Of a stretch of DNA of 16,725 nucleotides, positions 1 through 9,100 are shown piece after piece; the first letter of the stretch is position 1; each line of letters starts with the position of its first letter. This DNA comes from an uncultured Halieaceae bacterium (lineage in GTDB: Bacteria; Pseudomonadota; Gammaproteobacteria; Pseudomonadales; Halieaceae): NCBI GenBank assembly GCA_938045215.1, contig CALINF010000338.1:1-16725 (forward strand), given 5' to 3'. The notes beneath the pieces are model-generated. The model was given only the letters and a program-made list of their open reading frames with translations. It made no database searches and was not told where the DNA came from. A program made the position numbers and the translations under genes.

Positions 1-82
1 TCTGGATAGCTGATATCTGCCGCTGCAATTGGCGCATCAGGGACGGAAACGCCCTGCGACATCTGAAAAAGAGGACGGGATT

Positions 83-1432
83 ATGACTGACTACAGCCTG
101 GAAAACTGGTGGCAACCCTTCACCAACGTGCGTGCCTTTCGCGATAATCCGCGTATTTTTACCCGCGCCGATGGCACCTTTCTCTACAAAGAGGACGGTC
201 AGGACGTGCTGGATATTACAGCGGGCCTATGGTGCTGCAATATTGGGCACGGCCGCAAGGAAGTTGCAGACGCCGTACACGCGCAGTTGATGGAAATCGA
301 TTTCGCGCCTCCTTTTCAGTTTGGCACGCCACCGGCGTTCAAGTTTGCCGAGAGACTAATGCAACATACACCGGCTGACATCAACCGCATTTTCTTTACC
401 AACTCCGGGTCAGAGGCGGTAGATACTGCGCTCAAGATTGCTCATCTGTATCAGCATGCACGCGGCAAAGGCAGTAAATCACGCTTTATTTCCCGCGAAC
501 ACGGCTATCACGGCGTCAATGTGGGCGGTACATCCATGCAGGGACTACCCAGTAATCGGCACGGTTTCCCGGTGCTTGAGCAAGTCGACTTCCTGCCTGG
601 CATGCTGGACATTGAAAACAACGCGTTCAGTCGCGGCCTGCCGGAGCATGGCACACAGAAGATGGCTGAGGCATTCGAACAGATTATCGCCTTGCGCGGT
701 GCGAACAGCATCTGCGCCGTGATTATCGAACCGGTTTCAGGTGCCGGCGGCATGGTACCCCCACCAAAAGGCTATCTGGAAAAAATCCGGGAGCTGTGTG
801 ACAAACACGATATTTTGCTGATTTTCGACGAAGTCATTACGGGTTTCGGGCGCACAGGATCGGCGTTTGCCAGCACGCGCTTTGGGGTTACTCCCGACCT
901 CATGACCAGCGCAAAAGCCATCAATGGGGGTACCGTACCCATGGGCGGCGTGTTCGTGCGCGATGAGATTCAACAAACTATCTTTGATCACACACCCACC
1001 AATATCCCCGAGTTTTTTCACGGCAATACCTATGCAGGCACACCTGTGGCAGCCGCCGCGGGACTGGCAGCGTTGGATATCTACGAACGTGAGGGACTGT
1101 TTACCTGCGGCAGTCAAGCCAAAGGACAGTACTGGGAAGATGCGCTGCACAGCCTCAGTGACTTACCACAGGTGATTGATATTCGTAATATTGGAATATT
1201 AGGGGCAGTCAGCTTTGATCCGCTGGACCAACCGGCCAAATCGCTTGGACCGAAAATTCACCAACGCTGCCTGGACAACGGTCTGCTGTGTCGGGCTGTC
1301 GGCGATCACATGGTCATGTCGCCGCCGCTGTCGATCTCGCATGAGGAGATCGACCTGTTCATCGAACGTTTCCGTAAGAGCGTCACCGAAGTATTGGGGG
1401 AGGTAAAAGTGCCGGCGGTCGCAAGCGCCTGA
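83..1432 (+). CDS. Class-III PLP-dependent aminotransferase (omega-amino acid/amine:pyruvate type)
   Basis: The product is a 449-residue fold-type I aminotransferase that moves an amino group from an omega-amino acid or amine to a keto acid, usually pyruvate; it should be cytosolic. Visible class-III landmarks are GLW (48-50) near the substrate pocket, NSGSE (107-111) and GYHG (141-144) for PLP phosphate and ring contacts, IIEP with E216, the IFDEVITGFGR block with D249, and the PLP lysine K278 in SAKAINGG. R404 in CRAVGD sits where the carboxylate-binding arginine of this family lies. The frame stays open upstream to 29, but I start at the ATG at 83 because GAGGACGG (71-78) precedes it and MTDYSLENWW is the usual family N terminus. 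The family is certain; the substrate is not. It is clearly related to the second aminotransferase at 15199-16536 but diverged. It converges on the small gene at 1536-1721. Confidence 0.93.
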   Translation: MTDYSLENWWQPFTNVRAFRDNPRIFTRADGTFLYKEDGQDVLDITAGLWCCNIGHGRKEVADAVHAQLMEIDFAPPFQFGTPPAFKFAERLMQHTPADINRIFFTNSGSEAVDTALKIAHLYQHARGKGSKSRFISREHGYHGVNVGGTSMQGLPSNRHGFPVLEQVDFLPGMLDIENNAFSRGLPEHGTQKMAEAFEQIIALRGANSICAVIIEPVSGAGGMVPPPKGYLEKIRELCDKHDILLIFDEVITGFGRTGSAFASTRFGVTPDLMTSAKAINGGTVPMGGVFVRDEIQQTIFDHTPTNIPEFFHGNTYAGTPVAAAAGLAALDIYEREGLFTCGSQAKGQYWEDALHSLSDLPQVIDIRNIGILGAVSFDPLDQPAKSLGPKIHQRCLDNGLLCRAVGDHMVMSPPLSISHEEIDLFIERFRKSVTEVLGEVKVPAVASA

Positions 1433-1453
1433 GGGCGTAAAACATCTGTCACA

Positions 1454-1478
1454 CAGGGCCCATGTTATTTGGGCCCTG
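1454..1478. terminator. GC-rich hairpin downstream of the aminotransferase, possible terminator
   Basis: CAGGGCCCA (1454-1462) and TGGGCCCTG (1470-1478) form a perfect 9-bp stem with a 7-nt loop, 21 nt after the stop codon of the + strand aminotransferase. No U-tract follows on either strand, so it is not a textbook intrinsic terminator. The position between convergent genes supports a role in ending or stabilising transcripts. Confidence 0.4.
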
Positions 1479-1520
1479 ATCCCGCGGCCACTGTGAGCTA
1501 AGTACCTATCAGGACGACAC

Positions 1521-1536
1521 ACGAACCCGGGTTCGT
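1521..1536. repeat. Perfect 16-bp palindrome ACGAACCCGGGTTCGT
   Basis: Both halves match perfectly with no spacer. The last base is shared with the stop codon (TAA on the minus strand, 1536-1538) of the small zinc-binding-like gene. No T-run follows on either strand. It could be the folded 3' end of the minus-strand transcript or a protein-binding site; the sequence does not decide between these. Confidence 0.5.
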
Positions 1537-1721
1537 TAGTGAGACTTCACCCGTTGTTTGTTGCAGCGAGCGCAGCGGTAAACCGTAACCAGCTTGCCCT
1601 GCTTCACATCAAACTGTTTTGCCTTGTCGACTACCCACTTGTGATGGCCGTGTTTGCACAAGGTTTTACCCTTGTGCTTGTCCTGCAATGACGGTTTCTT
1701 GAAGGGTAGAACATCGGCCAT
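1536..1721 (-). CDS. Small conserved-looking protein with a probable zinc-binding knuckle
   Basis: This is a 61-residue, highly basic, soluble protein with no signal peptide or membrane segment. C22, H24, H26 and H27 in LCKHGHHKW and C50 and C53 in YRCARC form two ligand pairs about 25 residues apart, the spacing expected of a small zinc ribbon. I know no function for it. The start is well supported: GGAGGT (1730-1735) lies 8 nt before the ATG. It begins 20 nt after the glycerol kinase stop codon on the same strand and may be co-transcribed with it, although its strong ribosome site would also suit independent expression. The basic character and CxxC pair would fit nucleic-acid or ribosome binding, which is inference only. 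Confidence 0.8.
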   Translation of the reverse strand: MADVLPFKKPSLQDKHKGKTLCKHGHHKWVVDKAKQFDVKQGKLVTVYRCARCNKQRVKSH

Positions 1722-1741
1722 AACCCGTTACCTCCAATGGG

Positions 1742-3232
1742 CTACAGCAGTGTCCGATCGATGGCCTTGTGCCAACTGCCCATCCGCTTACGCCGTGCAG
1801 CAGCCGACATTTCAACCTTGAAGGCGCGTTCTATCTGCCAGATCTTGCGCACCTGCGCAGGGGAGTCCCACAAGCCAACTCCGAGACCTGCCAGATAGCA
1901 GGCCCCCGCTACCGTGGTCTCGATCACCTGCGGCCTGATTAACTGCCGGCCCAGTACGTTGGCCTGAATCTGCATCAGCAGATTATTGGCTGCCGCACCG
2001 CCGTCCACGCGCAGCGGCTTCATACGCTTGCCCAGATCACTCTCCATGGCCAGTAGAATATCCGCATTTTGCAAAGCCATCGCATCCAGCGTTGCGCGCG
2101 CAATGTGTCCCAGCTGAGTACCGCGAGTCAGCCCACTCAAGGTTCCACGAGCCTCCGGCGCCCAGTGCGGCGCACCCAACCCGGTCAGGGCCGGCACAAA
2201 CTCGACCCCATCGTGATCCTGTACCTGCCCCGCCAGTGCTTCGATATCGGGTGCCTTTTTGATGATTTTCAAACCGTCGCGCAGCCATTGCACGGCAGCG
2301 CCGCAAACAAACGCACCGCCTTCCAGTGCATACACTGTTTTGCCTTTCTCGCCCAATTGCCAGGCCACGGTTGTCAATAAACCTGCGCGCGACTGCAAAA
2401 GCTCCGCACCTGTATTCATCAGGATGAAAGAGCCCGTGCCGAACGTACATTTGGCATCACCCGCGCCGAAGCAGGCCTGTCCGAACAACGCAGACTGCTG
2501 ATCACCAGCGACGCCCGCTACAGGAATACCATCGGGTAGGCCTTTAACCCCCCGCGTATGCGCAAGCACCGCACTAGAAGGAACAATGGTGGGCAGTATG
2601 CGCTGTGGCACTTCAAACAGGTCACAAAGCTGCCTGTCCCAATTGCCGGTCTTCAGGTTCATCAAACTGGTGCGAGACGCGTTGGAGACATCGGTCACGT
2701 GGGTCTGGCCTGCACTTAGCTGCCAGATAAGGTAGCTGTCGATGGTACCGGCAGCAATGCGACCACTGCGCAGCAGTCGTGATGCACCCGTGGTGTTTTT
2801 TAGCAGCCAGCGAAACTTGCTGGCAGAAAAATAGGGGTCGAGTACGAGACCAGTCTTGCGTTTAACGCTGTTCTCATGCCCGGCCGATTTAAGGCCTTCG
2901 CAGAAATCAGTGGTGCGGCGACACTGCCACACGATCGCGTTGTTCAATGGATCGCCCGATTTTCGGTCCCACAACACCGCGGTTTCACGTTGATTGGTAA
3001 TACCGATGGCGGCAATTTGCGCCGGCTTACAGAGCTTCTTGCGCATTAACGCAGCGATGCCCTTCTCAACAGATGTCCAGATTGCCCGGGGGTCGTGCTC
3101 TACCCAACCGGGACGCGGATAGATCTGCGGAAACTCATAATTGACGCTGGCCTGGACACGACCGCGCTCATCCATCAGCGCGACCGTGCTACCAGTTGTG
3201 CCCTGGTCAATTGCCAGGATGTAACTACCCAT
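1742..3232 (-). CDS. glpK: Glycerol kinase
   Basis: ATP-dependent glycerol kinase, producing sn-glycerol 3-phosphate in the cytosol. At 496 residues it matches the family (about 500) and shows the FGGY-kinase landmarks: DQGTTGS (9-15, phosphate loop), ITNQRET (78-84), W102 and Y134 at the glycerol site, catalytic D244 in VAGDQQSALFGQ, and DGGAAANN for the adenine lobe. Glycerol-contact residues known from the E. coli enzyme (R83, E84, W103, Y135, D245) align with R82, E83, W102, Y134 and D244. The arginine that binds fructose 1,6-bisphosphate in E. coli (R236) is G235 here. The C-terminal stretch that binds EIIA-Glc (PGIETT in E. coli) reads VEMSAA, so enteric-style allosteric control is probably absent. 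The start lies 2 nt after the aldehyde dehydrogenase stop, indicating translational coupling. No glpF or glpD is in the window. Confidence 0.95.
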   Translation of the reverse strand: MGSYILAIDQGTTGSTVALMDERGRVQASVNYEFPQIYPRPGWVEHDPRAIWTSVEKGIAALMRKKLCKPAQIAAIGITNQRETAVLWDRKSGDPLNNAIVWQCRRTTDFCEGLKSAGHENSVKRKTGLVLDPYFSASKFRWLLKNTTGASRLLRSGRIAAGTIDSYLIWQLSAGQTHVTDVSNASRTSLMNLKTGNWDRQLCDLFEVPQRILPTIVPSSAVLAHTRGVKGLPDGIPVAGVAGDQQSALFGQACFGAGDAKCTFGTGSFILMNTGAELLQSRAGLLTTVAWQLGEKGKTVYALEGGAFVCGAAVQWLRDGLKIIKKAPDIEALAGQVQDHDGVEFVPALTGLGAPHWAPEARGTLSGLTRGTQLGHIARATLDAMALQNADILLAMESDLGKRMKPLRVDGGAAANNLLMQIQANVLGRQLIRPQVIETTVAGACYLAGLGVGLWDSPAQVRKIWQIERAFKVEMSAAARRKRMGSWHKAIDRTLL

Positions 3233-3234
3233 AA

Positions 3235-4662
3235 TCAGGCAGCGTAGCCCTCAACAGCCTTGATTTCGAGGAAATCGGTGAAGCCATGATGACCCCACTC
3301 ACGGCCATTGCCAGACTGCTTGAAGCCACCAAAAGGCACATCGTAACCGCCCGCAGCGCCATTCACATGGATGTTACCTGCGCGTATACGAGCAGCCACG
3401 GCACGAGCGTGATCTATATCTTCGCTCTGCACATAGCCTGCAAGACCGTAAGGCGTATCGTTGGCAATCTCGATAGCTTCCTCTTCGGTATCGTAGGGGA
3501 TCATGGTCAATACCGGACCAAAGATCTCCTCGCGCGCAATCGTCATGTTGTTGTTCGCCTCAGAGAACACGGTGGGCTTGATGTAGTAGCCCTTATCCAG
3601 ACCTTCGGGACGTCCTACACCACCGGTGACCAGCTTGGCGCCTTCCTTGATGCCCTCTTCCAACAATCCCTGGATCTTATTGAACTGCACTTCAGACACG
3701 ACAGGTCCCATGGTTGTGCCTTCAGCCAGTGGATCGCCGACAGATACTGATTCGGTAACCTTCGCGGCAATAGCCTCGGCCTCGGCCAGTTTCGCCCGCG
3801 GTACCAGCATGCGCGATGGGGCGTTGCAGGATTGACCTGTGTTCACGTACATGTGCATCACACCGCGTGTCACGGCTGCCTCAAGATCGGCGTCTTCAAG
3901 AATGATATTGGGCGACTTTCCACCCAACTCCTGAGTAACACGTTTGACCGTGGGCGCAGCATTCTGCGCAACCAAAGAACCCGCTCGTGTAGAGCCGGTA
4001 AATGACATCATATCGACATCTGGGTGCCGCGACAGCGCTGTGCCGACTACGGGTCCGTCACCGTTGACCATATTGTAAACACCAGCCGGAACGCCCGCCT
4101 CGTGCATCACTTCACTAAACACATAGGCAGACAGCGGTGCGACTTCACTAGGCTTGAGCACCACGGTGCAGCCCACTGCAAGCGCGGGAGCGACTTTGCA
4201 GGAGATCTGGTTTACCGGCCAGTTCCAGGGCGTGATAAGACCACACACACCGATAGGCTCCTTAAACACGCGATGAGGGCCCAGATCTTCCTCAAACTGG
4301 AAGTCGGTCAGCACTTTCAACGCTTGCTGCAAGTGTCCCAGACCGGTATGCGCCTGAGCCGTTTCGGCCAACCCTTTAGGAGCACCCATTTCCTCCCGGA
4401 TGGCATCTGCTATGTCCTGGTAACGCTTTTCGTACGTGGCAATACAGGACTCCAGAAGCTCCATACGCTCCTGGCGCGTGGTGCGACCGTATGAGACGAA
4501 TGCCGCTTTTGCTGCGGCAACGGCCTTGTCTACGTCTGCCTCAGAACCCATGGAGATATGAGCACATACCTCCTCGTTAGCGGGGTTGATAACATCAAAA
4601 TCATGGGGAGTGGTAGGATCGACCCACTGGCCATTGATATAAAACTGCTTGTACTCGCGCAT
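3235..4662 (-). CDS. NAD(P)-dependent aldehyde dehydrogenase
   Basis: A 475-residue ALDH-superfamily enzyme that oxidises an aldehyde to its carboxylate in the cytosol. The motifs are complete: PWNWP (145-149) with oxyanion N147, KPSE (170-173), FTGSTRAG (221-228) for the dinucleotide, general base E245 in QELGGKSP, nucleophile C279 in NTGQSC, EEIFGP (378-383) and the C-terminal PFGGFKQSG (443-451). The start is the ATG at 4662 with GGAG 8 nt upstream. It is the first gene of a unit with glpK (2-nt gap) and the small gene at 1536. The substrate cannot be read from sequence: a product of amine or omega-amino acid transamination and a glycerol-related aldehyde are both reasonable given the neighbours. 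It diverges from the acyl-CoA dehydrogenase at 4937. Confidence 0.95.
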   Translation of the reverse strand: MREYKQFYINGQWVDPTTPHDFDVINPANEEVCAHISMGSEADVDKAVAAAKAAFVSYGRTTRQERMELLESCIATYEKRYQDIADAIREEMGAPKGLAETAQAHTGLGHLQQALKVLTDFQFEEDLGPHRVFKEPIGVCGLITPWNWPVNQISCKVAPALAVGCTVVLKPSEVAPLSAYVFSEVMHEAGVPAGVYNMVNGDGPVVGTALSRHPDVDMMSFTGSTRAGSLVAQNAAPTVKRVTQELGGKSPNIILEDADLEAAVTRGVMHMYVNTGQSCNAPSRMLVPRAKLAEAEAIAAKVTESVSVGDPLAEGTTMGPVVSEVQFNKIQGLLEEGIKEGAKLVTGGVGRPEGLDKGYYIKPTVFSEANNNMTIAREEIFGPVLTMIPYDTEEEAIEIANDTPYGLAGYVQSEDIDHARAVAARIRAGNIHVNGAAGGYDVPFGGFKQSGNGREWGHHGFTDFLEIKAVEGYAA

Positions 4663-4697
4663 TGTTATACTCCGTGGTTAATCATCTGCGGAGCGTA

Positions 4698-4706
4698 AGT
4701 GTAGCA
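4698..4706 (-). promoter_or_regulatory. Candidate extended -10 of the aldehyde dehydrogenase-glpK unit
   Basis: On the minus strand this reads TGCTACACT, an extended -10 (TGn followed by a TATAAT-like TACACT). It would give a leader of about 30 nt before the ATG at 4662. No convincing -35 is visible. The whole 4663-4936 gap between the divergent genes is 274 bp; I see no other strong repeat or RNA structure in it. A weak TTTAAT at 4901-4906 could serve the acyl-CoA dehydrogenase. Confidence 0.3.
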
Positions 4707-4936
4707 CTCCTGTGCAGGCTGGCCAGCACCATGCAACAGTCCATAACCGGCTATTTCGTCGTAGGGATAATCAGACCTCTCAGAACACCCGTTTGCGCGT
4801 CAATAGACTGATTTATGACCAGCATTTTGCTCACTTTGCCTCGGCTTGGACCTCTTCGGCCATTGCGCTGCGTGCGCGTTTTCTGGACAATTCTGCTACT
4901 TTTAATCCATGGCAACCCCAAAGCGAGGAACTCCGC

Positions 4937-6085
4937 ATGAACCAGGCAATCGATCAAGACGAAATGACGTTATTTCGCGACATGGCCCGGCGCGCCTTTG
5001 AAGTTGAAATCGCCCCCCACTTCGAGCAATGGGAAGACGAACACCTGGTGCCGCGCGAGTTGTGGCGCACGCTTGGCGCCGCTGGTCTGCTGTGTCCTGA
5101 CGTGGATGAGGCCTACGGCGGTGCGGGTACCACGCCCCATGTCACGCTGGCTCTTATTGAAGAACTGTCACGCATGGGCTTTGGTGGTATTGCAACCGGC
5201 ACCGGTATTCACTCCAACATCGTAGCGCCTTACATCTCGCGCCACGGTACCGAAGAGCAAAAGCAGCAGTGGCTGCCCAAAATGGTATCTGGCGATGCCG
5301 TAGGTGCGCTGGCGATGACTGAGCCTGGCGCTGGATCAGACGTTCAGGGCATTCGTACCAACGCCGTACGCGATGGCGACGAGTGGGTCCTCAACGGCTC
5401 CAAGATCTTCATCACCAACGGTATACATGCAGATATCGTGATAGTGGCCGCCATCACCGATCCAGGCAAGGGTGCCAAGGGGACGTCATTGTTCCTGGTC
5501 GATGCCAGCCTGCCCGGGTTTGAAAAGAGCCGCAAAATCGAGAAGATTGGTCAGCATACGTCCGACACCGCGCAGCTGTTTTTCCAGGATGTACGCCTGC
5601 CGGCCAACGCGTTGCTGGGTGAGGAGAACAAAGGCTTCATCATCATGATGGAAGAACTGCCTCGCGAGAGACTGGGTATTGCTGCACAGGCCGTGGCTGC
5701 CGCCGAGGGCGCGCTGGATATCACCGTGGACTATGTGCTGGAGCGCAAGGCCTTTGGCCAAGCCATTGGGGCTTTCCAGAATACGCGCTTCAAGCTGGCC
5801 GATGTGCGTACTGAAATCGCCCTGAACCGGGCTTTGTATGAACAGTGCGCCGACGAATATGCGCGCGGCGAACTAACCGCCGACAAAGCGGCCATGCTCA
5901 AGCTCGCTTCCTGCGAGATGCAGTGTTCGACCGTCGATGACTGCCTGCAGCTGTTTGGTGGCTACGGCTATACCACCGAATACCCGATCTCACGTTTCTA
6001 CACGGATGCGAGAATTCAGCGTATTTACGGCGGTTCATCAGAGATTATGCGCGAGCTTGTCGCTCGAGGCATTCTGGGGCGCTAA
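4937..6085 (+). CDS. Acyl-CoA dehydrogenase, LCAD/isovaleryl-CoA dehydrogenase-like
   Basis: A 382-residue FAD enzyme catalysing alpha,beta-dehydrogenation of an acyl-CoA and passing electrons to ETF. Family signatures are AMTEPGAGSDVQG (126-138), the flavin segment around KIFITNG, and the C-terminal QLFGGYGYTTEYP and IYGGSSEIMREL blocks. MCAD-type enzymes carry the catalytic glutamate in YEGT near the C terminus; here that position is glycine (IYGGSSE). E244 in ELPRERL instead matches the base of long-chain and isovaleryl-type enzymes, which places this protein in that group. The frame is open to 4712, but the extra 75 residues do not look like the family; I start at the ATG at 4937, preceded by AGCGAGGAA. 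Chain length or branching of the substrate is unknown. It converges on the efflux operon with only 15 bp between stop codons. Confidence 0.93.
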   Translation: MNQAIDQDEMTLFRDMARRAFEVEIAPHFEQWEDEHLVPRELWRTLGAAGLLCPDVDEAYGGAGTTPHVTLALIEELSRMGFGGIATGTGIHSNIVAPYISRHGTEEQKQQWLPKMVSGDAVGALAMTEPGAGSDVQGIRTNAVRDGDEWVLNGSKIFITNGIHADIVIVAAITDPGKGAKGTSLFLVDASLPGFEKSRKIEKIGQHTSDTAQLFFQDVRLPANALLGEENKGFIIMMEELPRERLGIAAQAVAAAEGALDITVDYVLERKAFGQAIGAFQNTRFKLADVRTEIALNRALYEQCADEYARGELTADKAAMLKLASCEMQCSTVDDCLQLFGGYGYTTEYPISRFYTDARIQRIYGGSSEIMRELVARGILGR

Positions 6086-6092
6086 GCGCCCC
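6076..6092. terminator. GC hairpin at the convergent end of the acyl-CoA dehydrogenase and cusA
   Basis: GGGGCGC (6076-6082) pairs with GCGCCCC (6086-6092), leaving the stop codon TAA (6083-6085) as the loop. The gene-free gap between the two convergent stops is only 15 bp, so this is the only structure available to separate the transcripts. No U-run follows in either direction, so efficiency as an intrinsic terminator is doubtful. Confidence 0.4.
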
Positions 6093-6100
6093 TACCGCCG

Positions 6101-9100
6101 TTAGCGCCCTGCCCGCGCTCGCCATACGTAATACAGTGTGGGGAGCACCAGCAGGGTCAATACCAGGGCGCTGACCATCCCACCTACCATGGGCGCTGCG
6201 AGGCGGCTCATCACCTCGGAACCTGTACCGGACCCGAGCAGGATGGGCAAGAGGCCAATGATCGTTGCCCCCGCTGTCATCATGACAGGCCGTATCCGTT
6301 GCACAGCCCCATCAACTACCGCCTGCTGCAACACAATGGGGTCCAGTGACTGCTCGCCCACACCCAGCCGCTTGCGGGTGGCTTCGCAGGATTGCTCCAG
6401 GTATACGAGCATGATCAAGCCAGTTTCCGCGGCTATACCTGCCAACGCTATCAGGCCCACGCCCACGGCTATCGACAGGTTGTAATCAAGCACGTACATC
6501 AGCCAAAAGCTGCCCACCAGCGACAATGGCAACGCGCCCATAAGCATGACAACCGGGGCAATCTGGCGAAAGTTCATGTACAGCAGTATCACGATCAGAC
6601 CCAGCGTCAGCGGTACGACATAGCCAAGACGCGCCTTCGCACGCTCCATGTATTCAAACTGTCCCGACCATTTGATCGAGTATCCCGGTGGCAACGTCAA
6701 TCCCTGCGCGACAGCAAGCTGCGCCCTCTCCACATACGACCCGAGATCGCCGCCGGTAATATCGATATAGGTCCAGCCATTGGTCCGCGCATTCTCGCTC
6801 TTGATTGCAGAGGGCCCTTCCTCAACGTAGATCCGTGCGACATCACCCAGCGCGATTCGCGACCCCGACACCGTTACGATGGGCAGCAGCGCCAGTTGCT
6901 CGGGCGAGTCACGATACGACTGCGGGTAGCGAATGTTGACAGGGTAGCGTTCGACACCCTCTATCGTGTTGGTAACATTGACCCCACCCACTGCGATAGC
7001 CACAACCTCCTGCACATCGTCAATGGCCAAGCCGTAGCGTGCGGCTTTCTCGCGGTCGATATCAACCTTGATATAACGACCCCCTGCGACCCGCTCGGAG
7101 TACACCGACGCAGTTCCTTCAACATCGACGAGAATTTTCTCAAGATCGCGCCCCAGGGATTCGATAACCGAGAGATCCGGCCCCGCCACCTTGATACCCA
7201 CCGGTGTCTTGATGCCGGTGGCCAACATGTCGATGCGGGTTTTGATTGGCATTACCCAGGCATTGGTGAGGCCAGGTAGCTGCAGACGACTGTCCAGCTC
7301 TCTGCGTATATCCTGCGGCGTGATTCCGGGACGCCACTGATCGCGCGGCTTGAGTTGTATGAACGTTTCAACCATTGTCAGCGGCGCTGGGTCGGTCGCG
7401 GTTTCTGCGCGTCCAACCTTGCCGAGAACGGTCTCAACCTCCGGCACAGTTCGAATGATCTTGTCGGTTTGCTGCAACAGCTCTCGCGCCTTGCCCACCG
7501 AGATACCGGCATAGGTAGTGGGCATATACATCAGGTCGCCTTCATCGAGCTCCGGCATAAATTCGCTGCCCAACTGGCGCAATGGCCACAGGCTACTGAC
7601 CAGCACAAGCAGCGCCACCACTATCGTCGTACGTGGATGCGCGACACATGCCGCTACCGCGGGCCTGTAAACGGCTCTTAACCCGCGACTGACAGGATTG
7701 GCCGATTCCGCAACAACCTTGCCGCGAATGAAGTATCCCATCAGTACAGGCACCAGCGTAACAGCCAGTATTGCGGCAGCGGCCATTGCGTAGGTTTTGG
7801 TGTAGGCCAATGGCGCGAACATCCGTCCTTCCTGCGCTTCCAATGTGAACACGGGCAGAAAACTCACGGTGATAATCAGCAGGCTGAAGAACAGCGCCGG
7901 ACCCACCTCCTGCGCAGACTCAATCACCAGCTGCCAGTGATCTGCGGGTTGCCGTTGCGTCTCAGACAGATGTTTGTGCAGATTTTCGACCATGACGATA
8001 GCGCCATCGATCATTGCACCAATGGCGATCGCTATCCCACCCAGTGACATGATATTGGCGTTCAGTCCCTGCACGTGCATTACAGCAAACGCGGCGAGTA
8101 TTCCCACGGGCAGGGAAACCACAGCCACAATCGCGGAGCGTGCGTGCAGTAGAAAAACGCCACACACCAGAGCCACCAACACTAGCTCCATGGCCACCGT
8201 GCGCCACAAGTTGTTTACAGCACGCTCAATCAGCGCTGATCGGTCGTATACCGTGACAACCTCAACGCCTTCCGGCAAGCTTGCCTGAAGTTCTCGCAAC
8301 CGGTCCTTCACGCCGTCAATAGTCTGTTGTGGATGCTCACCCGAGCGCATAACAATAATACCTGCCACGGTTTCGCCCTCTCCATTGAGCTCCGCAATAC
8401 CACGACGCATTTGTGGCCCCACTATGATGTCTGCAACATCTCTGAGTAACAGCGGTGTTCCACTACTGTTGACGCGCAGAGGCACGTTGCCGATATCTTG
8501 TGCGTTATGTAGATAACCGGTCGCGCGGACCATGTACTCAGCCTCGGCCATCTCTACTACCGATGCACCGATCTCGCGACTGGCGTTACTCAACGCAGAT
8601 TTGATGAGCGATAGCGGAATATCAAACGCACGCAGCCGATCGGGGTCTACCGTGACTTGATACTGCTTCACCATTCCGCCAATGGTCGCCACCTCAGAGA
8701 CACCAGGCACAGTTTGCAACTCGTACTTCAGGAACCAGTCCTGCAAGGTCCGCAACTCGCTGAGGTCGTGGCGACCGGTAGGGTCAGTCAGCGCGTAAAT
8801 AAATATCCAGCCCACGCCTGTTGCATCCGGACCCAGCTGCGGGCGTGCCTGGGCTGGCAGCGATGGCGCTACCTGACTCAAGTATTCCAGCACTCGACTT
8901 CGCGCCCAGTACAGGTCGGTTGTATCGTCGAAATTCACATAGACATAGGAGTCGCCGAAGAACGAATAGCCGCGCACAGTGACAGCCCCGGGCACAGACA
9001 GCATAGCCGTGGTCAGAGGGTACGTTACCTGATCCTCGACGACTTGGGGCGCCTGGCCGGGATAAGCAGTTTTGATAATCACCTGTACGTCGGAAAGATC

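Noticed and set aside
3..86. Open frame ending TGA at 84-86, overlapping the first aminotransferase ATG as ATGA, possibly the tail of an upstream gene
   Set aside because: Only 27 codons are visible and none form a recognisable motif; the overlap could be chance. Sequence to the left of the window is needed.
4712..4936. 75-residue N-terminal extension of the acyl-CoA dehydrogenase
   Set aside because: Not family-like, while a good ribosome site precedes the ATG at 4937; the region is better read as the divergent promoter gap.
6392..7279. Long + strand open frame (about 295 codons) inside cusA
   Set aside because: Antisense to a well-supported pump gene, with unlikely His/Arg/Gln-rich composition and no ribosome site; a by-product of codon bias in GC-rich DNA. 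The + strand frame at 8657-9310 is rejected for the same reason.
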